Part shown: positions 20,150-29,363 of the stretch, one piece after another | Position numbering within the stretch: position 1 is the stretch's first letter | Layout of the letters: each line of letters starts with the position of its first letter | Origin: Prosthecobacter fusiformis | GTDB lineage: Bacteria; Verrucomicrobiota; Verrucomicrobiia; Verrucomicrobiales; Verrucomicrobiaceae | Length of the DNA stretch: 62,857 bases | Direction: 5' to 3' | Assembly: GCF_004364345.1 (NCBI RefSeq) | Contig: NZ_SOCA01000015.1 | Location: 1 to 62,857 of the forward strand | Made by a program: the position numbers and the translations under genes | Notes under the pieces: model-generated | The model's database searches: none | Seen by the model: only the letters and a program-made list of their open reading frames with translations | What the model was told of the DNA's origin: nothing

Positions 20150-21148
20150 CTAACAAAATTTACGCTGCTTTTTTTTCTTCGGTTTCTTTTCCTTCACGCC
20201 ATTCGCCTGCTTATACATCCGGGCATATTCGGTTACCTGCTCGTGGGTGAGAGTGGGCTCTCCGGTGATCCAGCCCAAGCTCGCCAAAAACTTCTCCGTC
20301 TCGCGCACGGTGTCATAAAAGCGATCACGTGATCTGCCGATTCCAAAGAAGCCATGTCCCTCACCGGGGTAGATGGTGGCATCCATCCGTACTCCTGCTG
20401 CCTGGCACATATTTTGAAACTCTTTGACCTTCGCTGGCAATAGGAGACCGTCTTCTGACCCCACCAGAATCAGGCCCGGAGGATCATCCCGGCTGACATT
20501 CTTCCAAGGGGAAATGGGTTCAAATGCGGAGCGTCCTTCTGCCGGTGCATCCGGCCGTTCTTGCCCATGAAGCAGGGCGGGATTGAAGAGCAGCAGTGCA
20601 TTGGGCTTTGGTGAGATGCTCAAGTCATCTTGCGGATCATCCTTCCCGTCCACCATACCGAGGTATGAGGCCAGGTGTCCCCCTGCAGAGCCACCTCCGG
20701 CTGCGATACGGTCTGGATCAATGCCCAATTCTGCTGCGTGGCTCCTCACCCAGCGCATGGATGACCGGGCGTCCAGGCAGGCATTTAGAGGCACCTCTCC
20801 CTTTTTATTGACCAGCCGGTATTGCACTTGCACAACGACCATGCCGCGAGTGGTCAAATGATGTCCCTGGTAGTTGAACTGCGTGGGCTGGCCGCCAATC
20901 CAGCCGCCACCGTGATAAAAAACTGCGGCAGGTCGCTTGTCCGTCGCCTTCCAATCAGGAGGAGTCATCACGTAAAGCTTCAGTTCCTGGCCGTCGGCTT
21001 TCTTGTAAACATGCGCATTCCCCATGTACTTTTGCCCGAGCGTAGAGGCAGCATCAATAGCAGCAGAATCATTTGTCTTTTCTCCCTGAGCGATGCTGTA
21101 GGCAGTGAGGGCCATCAGGAGAGTCAGGCTGGCGATGAGAGTTTTCAT
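20150..21148 (-). CDS. Secreted alpha/beta-hydrolase (carboxylesterase, BD-FAE/HSL-like)
   Basis: 332 residues. The start is placed at the Met that gives a good Sec signal (MKTLIASLTLLMALTAYSIA). Esterase signatures are present: oxyanion motif FYHGGGWIGG, nucleophile GGSAGG, acid in GSEDGLL, and His in GEGHGFF. The family cleaves ester side chains, often on plant or algal polysaccharides; the substrate is not predictable here. The tail is very Lys-rich (KEKKPKKKKQRK), which is unusual. The region up to the next gene start holds nothing further that I can identify. Confidence 0.88.
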   Translation of the reverse strand: MKTLIASLTLLMALTAYSIAQGEKTNDSAAIDAASTLGQKYMGNAHVYKKADGQELKLYVMTPPDWKATDKRPAAVFYHGGGWIGGQPTQFNYQGHHLTTRGMVVVQVQYRLVNKKGEVPLNACLDARSSMRWVRSHAAELGIDPDRIAAGGGSAGGHLASYLGMVDGKDDPQDDLSISPKPNALLLFNPALLHGQERPDAPAEGRSAFEPISPWKNVSRDDPPGLILVGSEDGLLLPAKVKEFQNMCQAAGVRMDATIYPGEGHGFFGIGRSRDRFYDTVRETEKFLASLGWITGEPTLTHEQVTEYARMYKQANGVKEKKPKKKKQRKFC

Positions 21149-21240
21149 GGGGGAATCATGCTGAGTGGCCAGGGCATCACAATTGTATGACACCAAGCTG
21201 GATCAGCTCCTCTTTCAACCACCGTGGATATTCCCTTGTT

Positions 21241-22443
21241 TCAGCCTTTTTTGTGGATCACGCGTTCCACAATTTCCTCAAATCTTCGCAACCACAGGGT
21301 CGGGTCGGTTTCATGGCGTAGCCAATGCCTGCCGCTGACGCCAAGACCTGAGCGCTGGCTGGCGGACATGGCTTCCAGATTCAGCACATCCTGCAACAGG
21401 CCATCAGCATCACCGGGCGTGTGGAGAAGGCCGGTTCGGCCATGCTGCACTGTTTCGCTCAGCCCGCCGGATCTGGCTGCCAGGACCGGCTTCGCATAGT
21501 CATACGCTTCATACGTCACCAGCCCCAGTGGTTCCCACCAGACGGAGGGTATAATCACCGCGCGGCAGCGTAGCAATTGATCTGCCTTGGTCTCTCCACC
21601 CACCTTGCCCAGGGCACAGATGAATGGATTGCTCCGGGCATGCTGGCTGATTAGTCCCGCCAGAGGGCCTTCTCCGGCGATGTGCAGGCGGGGTGTGTCC
21701 TTGCCTAATTGCGCGTGTAATTTGTCCCAGGCAGCCAGCAGTGTGGGCAGACCTTTTTCTTCGACCAGTCTGCCCAGGTATAGATAATAACCTGAATCAT
21801 GTTTCTCCGGCGTCTGTGGCATGCAGTCCCAAGCATGGCGCAGGGTGACGATGCGGTCTGGATGCACGGCTCCGGCTTCAATCAACCGCTCGCGCATGAA
21901 GTCTGAGATGGCGATCCAGGTCTTCACACTGTCCAGCCATTTGCTGCGGTGCAGGAACTTCAAAAGCACAGCCATCATGGCACTGCGAGTCACTGACCCC
22001 ATCCAGGTCCCCTCACGCACTTCCCTCCAATAACTTCCATGCAGCGCATCCGGTAGCAACCTGCCTCGCGAATACAAGGTGCCGCCGACTGAAAAGGGAC
22101 GGTAATTGTGGAGAAACTGGACGACGGGTATTCGACGTTGCTTCGCACTTTGATACAACGCAGGTGACCCTACTGGATAAATATTATGGAAGATCGCCAC
22201 ATCCGGCCGCGCCTCATCCACAGCGGCCTCGAACCTGCGCTTTCCGTCTGGGTTATAAAAAAGCCGCAGGGCCTGGGAATGCTGTTTAGGGGCATCCGGC
22301 GGCATCCATTCTTTGCTGTCAAACTGGCAGGACGAAACTTGGTGCCGCAACCTCAGGTGCTGGCGCATGCGCTCCACAGCATATTCCTCCCCGCCCGCAA
22401 AGCGGTACCGGTTGAAAACGTCCAGGATCGAAAGTGGCTTCAT
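21241..22443 (-). CDS. GT4-family glycosyltransferase
   Basis: 400 residues with a two-domain GT-B layout. The N-terminal half has the Gly-rich '[13 protein letters not shown]' loop. The C-terminal half has '[14 protein letters not shown]' (sugar-nucleotide domain entry), then '[15 protein letters not shown]' carrying the E-x7-E signature, and '[10 protein letters not shown]'. These are typical of group 1 transferases that add hexoses to lipopolysaccharide, exopolysaccharide or lipids. It stands alone rather than in a polysaccharide cluster. It is divergent from the ClpX-like gene. Confidence 0.9.
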   Translation of the reverse strand: MKPLSILDVFNRYRFAGGEEYAVERMRQHLRLRHQVSSCQFDSKEWMPPDAPKQHSQALRLFYNPDGKRRFEAAVDEARPDVAIFHNIYPVGSPALYQSAKQRRIPVVQFLHNYRPFSVGGTLYSRGRLLPDALHGSYWREVREGTWMGSVTRSAMMAVLLKFLHRSKWLDSVKTWIAISDFMRERLIEAGAVHPDRIVTLRHAWDCMPQTPEKHDSGYYLYLGRLVEEKGLPTLLAAWDKLHAQLGKDTPRLHIAGEGPLAGLISQHARSNPFICALGKVGGETKADQLLRCRAVIIPSVWWEPLGLVTYEAYDYAKPVLAARSGGLSETVQHGRTGLLHTPGDADGLLQDVLNLEAMSASQRSGLGVSGRHWLRHETDPTLWLRRFEEIVERVIHKKG

Positions 22444-22549
22444 GAGGGTCTCCCATTGCCATATTTACACGTATTACGCCATGGCCAATGTCGAATGTCC
22501 AATAAGCCATTGTCATTCCCCTATGAATCGGGAACAATTCAACCATTCC

Positions 22550-24166
22550 ATGAGTGATACCCCCCAGGACCCGCCAGACAGCCCTAAGCAGCCCGCCTCG
22601 CCCGATGAAATCACGCGCAAGCTTGAAGATTTCATCAAAAATAGCTTGGGCGGGCAGGTGGTTTTTTCCCGGGTGGAACCTGGCATCCGTGATGTATCTG
22701 ATGAAGAGCAGGTCGAGTCTTTTCCCCCTGAAGAGCCCACCGCAGCTTATGACTTTCATTACAAGCCGGCAGACATTAAAGCCTATCTGGACCGGTTTGT
22801 GATCCGCCAGGATGAAGCTAAAAAGGTATTGGCCACTGCAGTTTGCGACCATTACAACCACGCCCGCATGCTTCGCGAGCATAAGAAGCAAAAGGGGGCC
22901 GCTCCGCTGGAGTTCACCAAGCAGAATGTTCTCATCACGGGGCCGACTGGCGTTGGCAAAACATACCTCGTTAAGCATATCGCAGATCTCATCGGTGTGC
23001 CTTTCGTGAAGGCCGATGCCACCAAATTTAGCGAAACCGGATACGTAGGCGCTGACGTGGATGACCTAGTGCGGGACCTGGTGGCCAAGGCCAATGGTAA
23101 TGTCGAGCTGGCGCAGCACGGCATCATTTACCTGGATGAAATCGATAAACTGGCCACGGGTGGTGAAGGCCGTATCGGTCGCGATGTCAGCGGTCGTGGG
23201 GTGCAGACGGCACTGCTCAAGCTCATGGAGGAAACCGAAGTCGCTCTCTATGCACCGAACGACATGCGCAGCCAGATGCAGATGATGTTTGATACTCGCA
23301 AGGGCCGCACTGGGCGCGAGGTCGTGAATACACGTAACATCCTTTTCATTGTCAGCGGGGCTTTTTCCGGTCTCGAGCGGATCATCGAAAAACGCCAAGC
23401 GAAGGCTTCCATTGGATTTGGTGCCATGCATGCGGAAAAACCCAAGTCTGATGATCTGCTGCGTGAAGCCCGGACAAAAGACTTCATTGATTTCGGGTTC
23501 GAAGCTGAATTCATCGGACGCCTTCCTGTGCGTGTGTTTTGCGATACACTCGGCGCAGATGATCTTTTCCAGATCATGAAGAACAGTGAGGGGAGCCTCA
23601 TTCGTCAATATGAGCGTGAGTTCCATGCCTATGGGGTCCGCACCATCTTTGAGGACGATGCCTTGCGAGCCGTTGCTGAGCGTGCGGCAGAGGAAAAAAC
23701 AGGCGCGCGCGGTCTCGTGACCGCCTGGGAAAAGGTCCTTCGTGATTTTAAGTTTGAGCTGCCGAGCCTCGGACTTCCAGATTTGATCGTGGATGCCGCC
23801 TTAGTGAACAACCCCGCGCAGGCGATGGTGAGATGCCGACAAGATGCACGCAGTTTCAGCACCGATGCCAGAGCTGAAATCGTTCATCGTTTTGCTTCGC
23901 ATTTCAGCATTTCACACGGTCTTGAACTGGTCTTCGATGCGGAGGCCGTCCACGCCCTTGTGCAACGTGCCGAGCGGGAAGGCTGCGGTCTGGAAGATCT
24001 TTGCCAACGCTTGTTTAAAGATTACCCATTTGGTCTTCAGCTCGTTTCTCGCAGCTCAGGTCAAAGGGCATTTCACATCAATCGGCAGTCGGTTGAGCAT
24101 CCAGACCGGTTTTTGAGTGAGCTTGTCGTCGCTTCCTACCGTCAGCCCGAAACCTCAGCTTCTTGA
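22550..24166 (+). CDS. ClpX-like AAA+ unfoldase lacking the N-terminal zinc finger
   Basis: 538 residues. Clear ClpX features: Walker A in [10 protein letters not shown], the GYVGAD pore loop, Walker B in [11 protein letters not shown], and an 'IGFGAM' segment that matches the IGF loop used by ClpX to dock on ClpP. Sensor 2 is in the 'EEKTGARGL' region. The Cys4 zinc-binding domain of canonical ClpX is absent; instead there is an acidic, Pro-rich N-terminus. About 130 extra residues follow the usual C-terminus. It is therefore a divergent paralogue rather than housekeeping ClpX. Starts at 22523 or 22481 are also in frame; the true start is unsure. The next gene follows after 5 bp. Confidence 0.88.
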   Translation: MSDTPQDPPDSPKQPASPDEITRKLEDFIKNSLGGQVVFSRVEPGIRDVSDEEQVESFPPEEPTAAYDFHYKPADIKAYLDRFVIRQDEAKKVLATAVCDHYNHARMLREHKKQKGAAPLEFTKQNVLITGPTGVGKTYLVKHIADLIGVPFVKADATKFSETGYVGADVDDLVRDLVAKANGNVELAQHGIIYLDEIDKLATGGEGRIGRDVSGRGVQTALLKLMEETEVALYAPNDMRSQMQMMFDTRKGRTGREVVNTRNILFIVSGAFSGLERIIEKRQAKASIGFGAMHAEKPKSDDLLREARTKDFIDFGFEAEFIGRLPVRVFCDTLGADDLFQIMKNSEGSLIRQYEREFHAYGVRTIFEDDALRAVAERAAEEKTGARGLVTAWEKVLRDFKFELPSLGLPDLIVDAALVNNPAQAMVRCRQDARSFSTDARAEIVHRFASHFSISHGLELVFDAEAVHALVQRAEREGCGLEDLCQRLFKDYPFGLQLVSRSSGQRAFHINRQSVEHPDRFLSELVVASYRQPETSAS

Positions 24167-24171
24167 TCGCT

Positions 24172-24612
24172 ATGGACCGTCAACGTGTGACTCTGATGTT
24201 CATCGGCATTCTGGTTTGTGCACCAGTGCTGGCTCTTTACCAATTCGGTCTGTTTCCAGATATGGCCCGCTGGCTGGGTGCCCAACTGCCCCGCTTGCTC
24301 GTCATCCCTGCGGAGGGGCTAAAAAGCAGCCTGTTTCTGCAATACGCATACTATACGATATTCGCCTTCATCAGTGCTTGGTTGGGGCTGGCGCTTCACG
24401 CCCTATGGCAGAAGTTTGCCTTTCTCCTGGGCTTCTCCTATCTCACGCTGAGTCTGACCGTCACTTTAGCCTGGACCGGAGTTCTTTTTGAACCCTTTAG
24501 CGGCCTTTTGGCTGCTTGGGTGGCTTGTTTGGTGGCTGTGATCGTAACGGATGCGGGCAAGCATCGGCAGGAGTCTGAGATTGAACATGCTGTCGAAACA
24601 AAAGAAGGGTGA
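24172..24612 (+). CDS. Small polytopic membrane protein
   Basis: 146 residues, mostly hydrophobic, with three or four membrane segments (about residues 7-24, 45-68, 75-95 and 97-120) and a charged C-terminal tail (KHRQESEIEHAVETKE). No family recognised. It starts 5 bp after the ClpX-like gene stops; an alternative TTG start at 24163 would overlap that stop. This spacing implies co-translation, so it may be a membrane partner or substrate of the unfoldase. Its stop codon sits inside a bidirectional terminator. Confidence 0.72.
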   Translation: MDRQRVTLMFIGILVCAPVLALYQFGLFPDMARWLGAQLPRLLVIPAEGLKSSLFLQYAYYTIFAFISAWLGLALHALWQKFAFLLGFSYLTLSLTVTLAWTGVLFEPFSGLLAAWVACLVAVIVTDAGKHRQESEIEHAVETKEG

Positions 24613-24633
24613 ACCTTTCGGTCCACCCTTCTT
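24602..24633. terminator. Bidirectional terminator-like hairpin
   Basis: AAGAAGGGTG pairs perfectly with CACCCTTCTT, and an inner ACC/GGT pairs after one mismatch, around a short TTTC loop. It lies between two convergent genes and overlaps the stop codon of the upstream one. The A-rich and T-rich stem ends could serve both directions. Confidence 0.7.
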
Positions 24634-24653
24634 CAAGATTGTTATTCAGGTAC

Positions 24654-25682
24654 TCAGAAATTGAAGCTCAGGGTGATGGACCCAAAGATCTGTTCGTTCT
24701 CCTGACCTTCAAATTCCTTAGTCCGGTAAACGAAAGCATAGCTGAGCTTGGTATTCTTCCAGTTCATGCCGACACCTGCGGAGAGATCTCCAACGAAGGG
24801 ATACTTGTCCACGGAGTGGCTGTCGCGAAAGGTGTTACCATCCAGGAAGATGTTACGAGCGACAGCGCGGCCTTCACCACGGGCGAAGAAATGGAAACCA
24901 AAACGGCGGCCCCAGGATTTTGCTGTGTAAGGGTTTTCAACGGCGGTGGGAGTCGTGGCGGATTCCGTGATGGCACCCGTTCCGAAATCATCCGGAAGAT
25001 TGTATCCAAAGCGGATCTCACTTCCAATGGTCGCGTGGGTCATAACGTTACCGAGGGTTGCTCCTGCATACGGCAGAATGTCCCAGTCCCATCCATGGAA
25101 GTCTTTGCGGTCGCGGATGCGCCACATGCGCTCATAAGAAGCGTTTACGCCGATTTCGTTACCGATCTGGTTGTCCCAACCGTTGGGGAAGCTCTGATTG
25201 CGAGTTTCATGAACAACACGCTGGGTTTCCTCTGCATATGACCAAGGGCCGACAACACCGATGTTCAGCACCAGGGAGTTTTTCACCTTGGAGTTTTTCC
25301 AGATCAGGCCCATACCGACATACAGCCAGCCCGCGTATGGACGTTCATCCTCGACGAGATCGAATGCATCCACATTGCTGGGGGTGAACATGCTTTGACC
25401 GAGGCTGATGGCCACGTTGCGCTCATAGTCTGAATTCCCTGTCCAGCCGAAGTTGTCAAAGTAACCGGCCATCTGGCCCATGGTTGGATCGTCACCAAAC
25501 TTGCGCAAGGCGGGGGAGGTCCAGCTAATGCGCGTACCGTTGGTGTAGTTTTCGTCGGTGCTGGCAAAAAGATCGTTCTCAAAATAGAACGACAAAGTTC
25601 CAAAACGGTTGGGATCAATTTCTTGAGCATGCATTGCCGTAGGCAAGACGAGTGCAGCAAGGAAGCAGAGGATAGGTTTCAT
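24654..25682 (-). CDS. LpxR-like outer-membrane lipid A 3'-O-deacylase (DUF2219)
   Basis: 342 residues, starting at the Met that opens a signal peptide (MKPILCFLAALVLPTAMHAQ). Family hallmarks: the early 'FYFENDLFASTDENYTNG' segment and the central 'GVVGPWSYAEETQRVVHE' plus 'GWDNQIG' block, which correspond to the catalytic regions of Salmonella LpxR. The protein ends in 'ITLSFNF', a typical outer-membrane beta-barrel C-terminus. LpxR removes the 3'-acyloxyacyl group of lipid A; the activity here is inferred from family membership. Presence in this lineage implies a lipid A-bearing outer membrane. Confidence 0.88.
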   Translation of the reverse strand: MKPILCFLAALVLPTAMHAQEIDPNRFGTLSFYFENDLFASTDENYTNGTRISWTSPALRKFGDDPTMGQMAGYFDNFGWTGNSDYERNVAISLGQSMFTPSNVDAFDLVEDERPYAGWLYVGMGLIWKNSKVKNSLVLNIGVVGPWSYAEETQRVVHETRNQSFPNGWDNQIGNEIGVNASYERMWRIRDRKDFHGWDWDILPYAGATLGNVMTHATIGSEIRFGYNLPDDFGTGAITESATTPTAVENPYTAKSWGRRFGFHFFARGEGRAVARNIFLDGNTFRDSHSVDKYPFVGDLSAGVGMNWKNTKLSYAFVYRTKEFEGQENEQIFGSITLSFNF

Positions 25683-26000
25683 TGATGGGAGTAGGTTATG
25701 ACTGACGCGCACTGTAGCATGCATAAGCTGTGCCGTGTGCGCTTAATCGCGTGGATCCTTTATAATACAAGGGCTGCAGCACGAATTAATTTTCGATGTA
25801 ACTTTAATGGTAATGCTTTTTGCATCAATTAAGATTGCAATGGTTGCAAAATGCATTCGAGAAGGTGATTTGCACACTCAACTATCGAGCAGATATCTAC
25901 CTACCAACTAAGTGACATGGATCAGAGTCGTGACACGCAAAGTCCAGTGGGGCGCGGTTTGACAAATGAAGTGCCATTGGGCAATGGATGATCTCATCGT
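25683..26000. other. Intergenic region between divergent genes
   Basis: About 318 bp, clearly more AT-rich than its surroundings in the middle (25780-25860). It must contain the promoters for the LpxR-like gene and the chorismate mutase gene. I see several short TTGCA/TGCAA words but no confident promoter, operator or small gene. Confidence 0.5.
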
Positions 26001-26561
26001 ATGGCTCCCTTCATGTCATCTTCTAGATTTCTCTCGCTTGTTTCTTCCCTGTGCATCTTTATGGTCGGGTGCGCGGGTTCTTCCCGGCCACAGGATGACG
26101 CGACTCTGCCCAAGCTGATGGTTGAGCGGCTCAGTTGGATGGATGAAGTGGTGAGGGTGAAACAGGCACGCTCTTTGCCAGTCACGGATGCCAAACGTGA
26201 GGAGGAACTATTAGTGATGATGGAACGTGAGGGCCAAAAGGCAGGGCTGCCAGCCCAGGCCGTGCGGGAATTTTTTGCCGGCCAGATCACCGCCGCGAAG
26301 TTTTTGCAAACTGAATGGCTGAAAAAGTATCCTCAGGGTGATCCAACTCTGGTAGGTCAGCCCTTGCCTGATCTTTCGGTAACCGTCCGTCCGGCCCTTG
26401 ACCGTCTTGGCAAAAGTATGTTAACGGCACTGGCGGTATCTCGTCAGAAACAGGATTCACGGACCATGATGGCTGCCGCAAAGACTGAATTAACGGAGGC
26501 AGGGTATTCCAAGCAGGTCATTGCTGCGGCCTTGGAAGGGCTGGAAGCTGGATTAAAGTGA
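26001..26561 (+). CDS. Exported chorismate mutase (AroQ-gamma type), probable lipoprotein
   Basis: 186 residues. A signal peptide ends in a lipobox-like 'FMVGCAG', suggesting lipid attachment at Cys. The mature part has the AroQ helical signature: 'WMDEVVRVKQARSLPVTDAK' with the conserved Lys, then 'REEELLVMMEREGQKAGL', then 'FFAGQITAAKFLQ'. This subclass (secreted chorismate mutases) converts chorismate to prephenate outside the cytoplasm. No phenylalanine biosynthesis genes flank it. Met5 is an alternative start. Confidence 0.87.
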   Translation: MAPFMSSSRFLSLVSSLCIFMVGCAGSSRPQDDATLPKLMVERLSWMDEVVRVKQARSLPVTDAKREEELLVMMEREGQKAGLPAQAVREFFAGQITAAKFLQTEWLKKYPQGDPTLVGQPLPDLSVTVRPALDRLGKSMLTALAVSRQKQDSRTMMAAAKTELTEAGYSKQVIAAALEGLEAGLK

Positions 26562-26626
26562 AACGCTGTAACCGTTCTTTTAATAAGAGACCGCGTGGAA
26601 TGCTCCTGTGTTTTTAAAGCTGGCCC

Positions 26627-27025
26627 ATGAACTCAAATGATTTTCCTTCGGGACCCTGGACGGGTTTTTACCAGTATTCTAATGGGCAGCAGGGCTGGCA
26701 GGATTTGCTGTTGAAGTTTGATGAGGGTAGGATGAGTGGCAGTGGGAATGACGAGCTCGGGGGCTTTGTCGTTGAGGGTACATACAACCAGGAGACCAAG
26801 GATGCACTGTGGCTCAAAAGCTATCCGGATGGACATCGCATCCAATATCGCGGTTTTCGTGAAGGTCCCGTTCCTGGCATTTGGGGCACCTGGGAGATTC
26901 CTGGCAACTGGTCAGGTGGCTTTCACATCTGGCCTATTATTTCGGGTACGCTTCCAGAACAGGAAGCGGAAGCGTCAGTGCCTTTACCCATCAGGCACCG
27001 GGAACTGGAAACTGTGCCTGCCTAA
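26627..27025 (+). CDS. Unknown small soluble protein
   Basis: 132 residues, no family recognised. It is rich in Gly, Trp and aromatic residues arranged in alternating strands (for example 'GPWTGFYQYSNGQQGWQDLL', 'GTWEIPGNWSGGFHIWP'), which suggests a small beta-barrel such as a lipocalin or avidin-like fold. No signal peptide is visible. It follows the chorismate mutase gene after 65 bp and ends 32 bp before a convergent DUF5069 gene. Confidence 0.68.
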   Translation: MNSNDFPSGPWTGFYQYSNGQQGWQDLLLKFDEGRMSGSGNDELGGFVVEGTYNQETKDALWLKSYPDGHRIQYRGFREGPVPGIWGTWEIPGNWSGGFHIWPIISGTLPEQEAEASVPLPIRHRELETVPA

Positions 27026-27057
27026 AGTCAGGTCATTTGTCGTTTAAAGCGACCGCA

Positions 27058-27507
27058 CTATCGACGGCCTTCATCCAGGTCGATGAACTCAAACATGGTT
27101 TCAACAGTGCCTGGAGGCAGACCTATCTCGGCCAGGCGCTCATGCAGTCTTTGGGTGCCTGTATCGCGCCAGCCACGTTTGATCATAAAGGCATTCCAGG
27201 TTTCGATCTCCAGTTCACTTGGCCGATGACCATTCTCATAGACCCACTCCAGCAAGTCTTCATCGGTCTTGCTGCCCTTCAGTGTTTCGGCCTCCAATGC
27301 GGAGTAGTCCACTTTGAGAAATTGAATACAGCGCCAGTCGAAACTTCCCTGCATGCTTGGGCCACGTCCAGCCTGCCAGCCTTCCGGGAGCTGGCCGCTT
27401 GCATGAAGTCGGATCTTGTCCAGCATCCGGCCAAAATAGACGAGGCCGCTTACCATGTCTGATGGGCTGCGAAGTCCGGGAATGAGAGTGGGGTAAGGAT
27501 TGGCCAT
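27058..27507 (-). CDS. DUF5069 domain protein
   Basis: 149 residues from the Met of 'MANPYPTLIPGLRSP'; a Met seven codons upstream is also in frame. The family signature is clear: 'LRSPSDMVSGLVYFGRMLDKIRLHASG', then 'FDWRCIQFLKVDY', then 'GHRPSELEIETWNAFMIKRGW'. DUF5069 proteins are cytoplasmic, common in Verrucomicrobia and Planctomycetes, and of unknown function. It is followed downstream by a convergent gene and preceded by a GreA/B-type gene on the same strand 67 bp away. Confidence 0.85.
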   Translation of the reverse strand: MANPYPTLIPGLRSPSDMVSGLVYFGRMLDKIRLHASGQLPEGWQAGRGPSMQGSFDWRCIQFLKVDYSALEAETLKGSKTDEDLLEWVYENGHRPSELEIETWNAFMIKRGWRDTGTQRLHERLAEIGLPPGTVETMFEFIDLDEGRR

Positions 27508-27574
27508 GAGGGAAACATGCATGGACAAAACAGCAGCGCAAGCCTCACCAGCGTGATCCCATTCCTATCGTTTC

Positions 27575-28033
27575 TCACACAAGTGATTCCACCCGGATGA
27601 CCGTCCACATTGTCTTGTCATTTGTAGTTAGCCGGATGCTTTGTCCCAGGTGGGCGTCCAGCAGTATTTTGCCCAATGGGGACACCCAGCTTACGTTGTC
27701 AGGCTCCAAGCCCACCTCATCCACTCCGGCAATGCGATAGTTTGCCTCATGACCTGCGGCGTTGCGCAGTGTAACGGTGCTGCCAAAGACGATGGCATCG
27801 CGCGGAGCCGCCTGGGATTCCACAACCGTGACGGATTCCAAAGTTTGCTTGAGATGCAAGATCTCGCTTGGTGCGCGGCTAGCCTGCTGGAGTTCTGCCA
27901 GCCGTGTCCGCAATTGCTGTGCGCCTTTTGCTGTCATTAGGTTCAGCGCCCCTGGAGGCAGTCCGGATACGGATCTCCGGCGCGTCGTGCGCTCCGGGAT
28001 CTCAATGTCTTCTTTGACGAATGCGCGGCTCAT
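27575..28033 (-). CDS. GreA/GreB-family elongation-factor-like protein
   Basis: 152 residues. The N-terminal part (about 35-90) resembles a Gre coiled coil ('LMTAKGAQQLRTRLAELQQA'). The C-terminal part has the Gre FKBP-like fold: 'AIVFGSTVTLRNAAGHEANYRIAGVDEVGLEPDNVSWVSPLGKILLDAHLGQSI' in pieces. Gre factors act in the RNA polymerase secondary channel. The acidic tip of the coiled coil is not obvious, so this may be a Gre-like regulator rather than a cleavage factor. The start is set at MSRAFVKED; a Met 11 codons upstream is possible. Confidence 0.83.
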   Translation of the reverse strand: MSRAFVKEDIEIPERTTRRRSVSGLPPGALNLMTAKGAQQLRTRLAELQQASRAPSEILHLKQTLESVTVVESQAAPRDAIVFGSTVTLRNAAGHEANYRIAGVDEVGLEPDNVSWVSPLGKILLDAHLGQSIRLTTNDKTMWTVIRVESLV

Positions 28034-28124
28034 AAAAGTGCGGAAGGCATCTGCTTTCTCATACAAACATCGCGCCTACTTGCCGCCCTGCGTGTGGCAG
28101 ACCGCATCCCCCAAGGAGCCCTGT

Positions 28125-29246
28125 TCAGGCTCGCAGCTCCCGGAAGGTTACATGCAGCGCCTTCTCCAACTGCGGCAGCTTCCATTTTTCCTTGGGGTGG
28201 ATGAGGCACAAAGACATGCCTTTTTTTCCTGCTCGCGCCGTTCTGCCGCTACGGTGGGTGTAGTATTCCAATTGATCGGGAAGCTGATGATGGATGACAA
28301 AAGCAAGGTCGGCCACATCAATACCCCGGGCGGCCACATCTGTAGCGACGACGAACTGCACCCGCTCCTTTTTAAAAGCGCGCATCACCTTGTCACGCTC
28401 TTTTTGCATCAGGTCTCCCTGTAGCACATCGACAGGCAGTCCCAACGCAGTCAGCTCCCGGCAGAGAGTATTCGCATCCGCTTTGGTTCGGCAGAAAATC
28501 AGCCCACGCCCTTCCTTCTGACGCTGGAGAAATTCTGTGATGTAAGGCGTTTTCTCCTCAGGTTTTAAAATCACAAAACGGTGGTCAATGTCACGGTTCA
28601 CCACATGTCCTTGGTCGATCTGGATGGTGTGCGGATTCGGTGCCATGCAACCTTTGATCAAGGCATGAATCGCTTCCGGAAAGGTGGCGGAAAAAAGCCA
28701 AGTGCTCTGTCGTTGTGGGGTCAGTTTCAGGATCTCCTGGAGCTCCTTTTTGAATCCCATGCTCAGCATTTCGTCAGCCTCATCCAATACGACGTATTTG
28801 ACCGCATCAAGGGACAGCGCCCGGCGCTGAATCATGTCCATAATGCGTCCTGGTGTGCCTACCACAATGTTGGTTGGCCGCTTCAGCGCTTCCACTTGCC
28901 TGTCAATGTTGTCGCCCCCTGTGATCACCTCCACAAAGATCTTCTCCTGAACATGCTTCGTGAATTTGAAGAGCTGTTTGCCAATCTGTTTGGCCAGCTC
29001 CCGTGTCGGCGCAATCACCAGTCCCTGCACCAACGGCACTTTCTGGTTTACCTTCATCAGTAGTGGCAGGCCAAACGCTGCCGTCTTGCCGGTGCCTGTC
29101 TGCGCTTGAGCCACAAGGTCTGCCCCTTCCTTCAGCAGAAACGGGATCACCTTCTGCTGTACCTGCGTCGGCACCAGGATCCCAAGCTCTTCCAGCCCAC
29201 GGATCAGATCATGACGAACATCTAACTCTCTAAAATTTTGCGACAT
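28125..29246 (-). CDS. DEAD-box ATP-dependent RNA helicase
   Basis: 373 residues with the full motif set: Q motif ('[19 protein letters not shown]...PTQVQ'), motif I AQTGTGKT, Ia [21 protein letters not shown] in [12 protein letters not shown] in FSATFPE, then '[11 protein letters not shown]', ARGIDV and HRSGRTAR. It has no long basic C-terminal extension, so it is a minimal RecA-RecA core. It would unwind or remodel RNA in cold response, ribosome assembly or decay. The start MSQNFREL suits the family better than the longer reading frame. Confidence 0.95.
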   Translation of the reverse strand: MSQNFRELDVRHDLIRGLEELGILVPTQVQQKVIPFLLKEGADLVAQAQTGTGKTAAFGLPLLMKVNQKVPLVQGLVIAPTRELAKQIGKQLFKFTKHVQEKIFVEVITGGDNIDRQVEALKRPTNIVVGTPGRIMDMIQRRALSLDAVKYVVLDEADEMLSMGFKKELQEILKLTPQRQSTWLFSATFPEAIHALIKGCMAPNPHTIQIDQGHVVNRDIDHRFVILKPEEKTPYITEFLQRQKEGRGLIFCRTKADANTLCRELTALGLPVDVLQGDLMQKERDKVMRAFKKERVQFVVATDVAARGIDVADLAFVIHHQLPDQLEYYTHRSGRTARAGKKGMSLCLIHPKEKWKLPQLEKALHVTFRELRA

Positions 29247-29363
29247 TCCCCTGCCATCAAGCACGATGAGATGGAATGCAACACCCGGCAGGGCTGCTCT
29301 AAAGGTCAACACGCCGGAAATTCAGCCTTCCCATACTTGGTGCCTTTACCTATCATTCACCGT

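Noticed and set aside
22313..22549. N-terminal extension of the ClpX-like frame
   Set aside because: It overlaps the divergent glycosyltransferase start and has no resemblance to ClpX N-termini.
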